Of a DNA stretch of 64,000 bases, positions 62,630 through 64,000 are shown one piece after another (position 1 is the stretch's first letter; each line of letters opens with the position of its first letter). A program made the position numbers and the translations under genes. Under the pieces are notes generated by a model, which was given only the letters and a program-made list of their open reading frames with translations, was not told the DNA's origin and made no database searches. This DNA is from Leucocoprinus leucothites (Eukaryota; Basidiomycota; Agaricomycetes; Agaricales; Agaricaceae), in assembly GCA_013368445.1 (NCBI GenBank), contig JAACJO010000005.1:1488001-1552000 (forward strand), written 5' to 3'.

Positions 62630-64000
62630 ATGTCTCTCGCAACTATAAAGCCGCCGGCTACGAGGTTGCCCTCTGACGACCCAGACTCCCCCAAGTGTGC
62701 ACGGCCCAGGTCTATTCCCCGTCCTCGCCCAAACACTGCCCCAGACCCTCCTCCCTCTCCCACTCTTCTCACTGTTCCTCCAGTCGATAGCACTGGCAGA
62801 CTTGCTCCAGACCCAGTTCCTTCTCTCCCCATTCCCCAGGTCTGTATTACTCCAGTCACCCTCATCGTCAGTGCTAATTATAGCTTCCCCAGTCCTCAGC
62901 GAGCCCTCCCCGCTCGATTTCTTCCCTGAGTGCAAAATCCACTTCCTCCCGTTTCCGCTTCGGCACTCGCAAAAACAGCTTTACTGCACTCGCCAGCGCT
63001 GCCATGCCCGTTCTCATCGCACCTGCTGTCCCTTCTTCCCCTGCCCTCCATTCACCCCCTTCCATGTCCCCCCCAAGGCCTCAGGCCCCCATCCGACAAT
63101 CCTCCCAGAAACACGGCCCGCTCTCCGACCTTAAACGTTTCCTTAACCACCATGTTCCCCCCTCCACCCCCTCAGACCGCAGATCGGTCTCTCCTCCTGC
63201 CTACTCGGAACCTCGTCCTAGACGAGAGTCCAACGCCTCCGATCCCGCCGCAAACCCTTCTCCAAATGGCAGGACCATCCTTCCCCGTCGATCCACCCAG
63301 GACTTTAAGCTTTCGTCTCTTATCCGCAGGGACAATCAGAAAGGTTCCATCAAACAGAGCAAGGACCGAACACCCAGAACACCATCCCCCGCCAGCTCTA
63401 AGAACAGCTCTCACTCTAGCATCTCCGACGAGAGCTCGCAACAACAGCAGCAGTCTGTGTCCAGTCACAGCACGACACACAGTCTCAAAGTAGCTCAGCG
63501 TTCTGGCACCTCCACCCCAAGCGGTCCCATCGTCTCTCTTCAGGATGCTACCCAAGCACACCTCTCCAAAAAATACGGCAAATGGGGTCGTGTTCTTGGA
63601 AGCGGTGCCGGCGGAACCGTTCGTCTTATCAAGGCTAGCAGCAAGAACGGCGGTGGCATCTTTGCTGTCAAGGAGTTTAGGCCTAAACGTTCGGGTGAGA
63701 CTGAGCGTGAATATCAGAAAAAGGTCACCGCAGAGTTTTGCGTTGGATCCACCTTGAAGCACCCCAATATTATCGAGACTGTCGACATCGTGTCCGACCA
63801 TGGCCACTACTATGAGGTAGGCTGTGCTCTCGGTTGACCCTCATCCCCGTGCCCTAATTTCATTCAGGTCATGGAGTACGCTCCCTTTGATCTTTTCAGT
63901 GTCGTCATGTCAGGCAAGATGTGCCGTCCTGAAATCTACTGCGTCTTTCGTCAGATCTGCGATGGCGTCGAGTATCTTCACGAGATGGGTCTCGCACACC
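62630..64000 (+). CDS. Hal4/Sat4-like (NPR/HAL family) Ser/Thr protein kinase, 5' part
   Basis: The gene is cut by the window end. Exons 62630-62839, 62893-63816 and from 63868 all start in phase 0. About 250 disordered S/P/T-rich residues ([13 protein letters not shown] to [14 protein letters not shown]) lead into a kinase domain. It has [20 protein letters not shown] (glycine loop), FAVKEFRPK (lysine of beta 3), [19 protein letters not shown] and [16 protein letters not shown]. The window ends at [10 protein letters not shown], the histidine of the HRD catalytic loop. These stretches match the fungal family of Hal4/Sat4, Hal5 and Npr1 kinases, which control plasma-membrane transporters and ion balance. 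Which member it is cannot be decided from the 5' part. A CT-rich leader precedes the ATG, as is usual in basidiomycetes. Confidence 0.88.

Overview
The window is a gene-dense piece of a fungal nuclear chromosome. The coding sequences are split by many short introns (about 50-75 nt) with GT-AG ends, and they encode typical eukaryotic proteins (Sec66, PP2A B56, Prp28, USP7/Ubp15, Nse1, a syntaxin, a RhoGEF). Intron density, gene spacing and the look of the proteins fit a filamentous basidiomycete, probably Agaricomycetes; I cannot name the genus. There are no bacterial operons, CRISPR arrays, rRNA genes or recognisable tRNA genes. No intact transposon was recognised.

Layout. 1-2 kb: no gene. 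2.0-5.1 kb: secreted PhoD-type alkaline phosphatase, extremely fragmented. 6.8-9.2 kb: cytosolic Hsp70 with a heat-shock element upstream. 10.8-13.3 kb: PP2A B56 regulatory subunit, divergent from a proline/glycine-rich orphan (13.4-14.6 kb). 14.8-16.9 kb: mitochondrial citrate synthase, divergent from Sec66 (17.2-18.0 kb). 18.2-22.5 kb: USP7/Ubp15 deubiquitinase. 23.4-30.3 kb: one giant disordered orphan protein. 30.6-34.9 kb: a same-strand run of primase large subunit, phosphatidylserine synthase and Nse1. 35.3-41.7 kb: on the other strand, a mitochondrial AAA ATPase, phosphatidylinositol synthase and a plasma-membrane-type syntaxin. 42.2-44.6 kb: asparagine synthetase. 45.3-48.7 kb: RhoGEF, head-to-head with a family-16 methyltransferase (48.8-49.7 kb). 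49.9-50.7 kb: small orphan, head-to-head with PRP28 (50.8-53.6 kb). 53.6-62.6 kb: a 9-kb stretch with no gene I can support. 62.6-64.0 kb: 5' part of a Hal4/Sat4-like (NPR family) protein kinase, cut by the window end.

The genes are mostly unrelated housekeeping functions, so there is no pathway cluster beyond two CDP-diacylglycerol-using phospholipid synthases 5.5 kb apart. I found no new multi-gene system. The most unusual signal is in the PhoD gene. My reading-frame reconstruction needs 23 exons in 3.1 kb, including exons of 8, 1, 12, 16, 3, 11 and 16 nt. The single-nucleotide exon and the 12-nt exon together build the catalytic W-D-D-H-E motif. PRP28 also has a 17-nt exon. All exon coordinates are my own hand splicing from frame and splice signals and have not been checked against transcripts.
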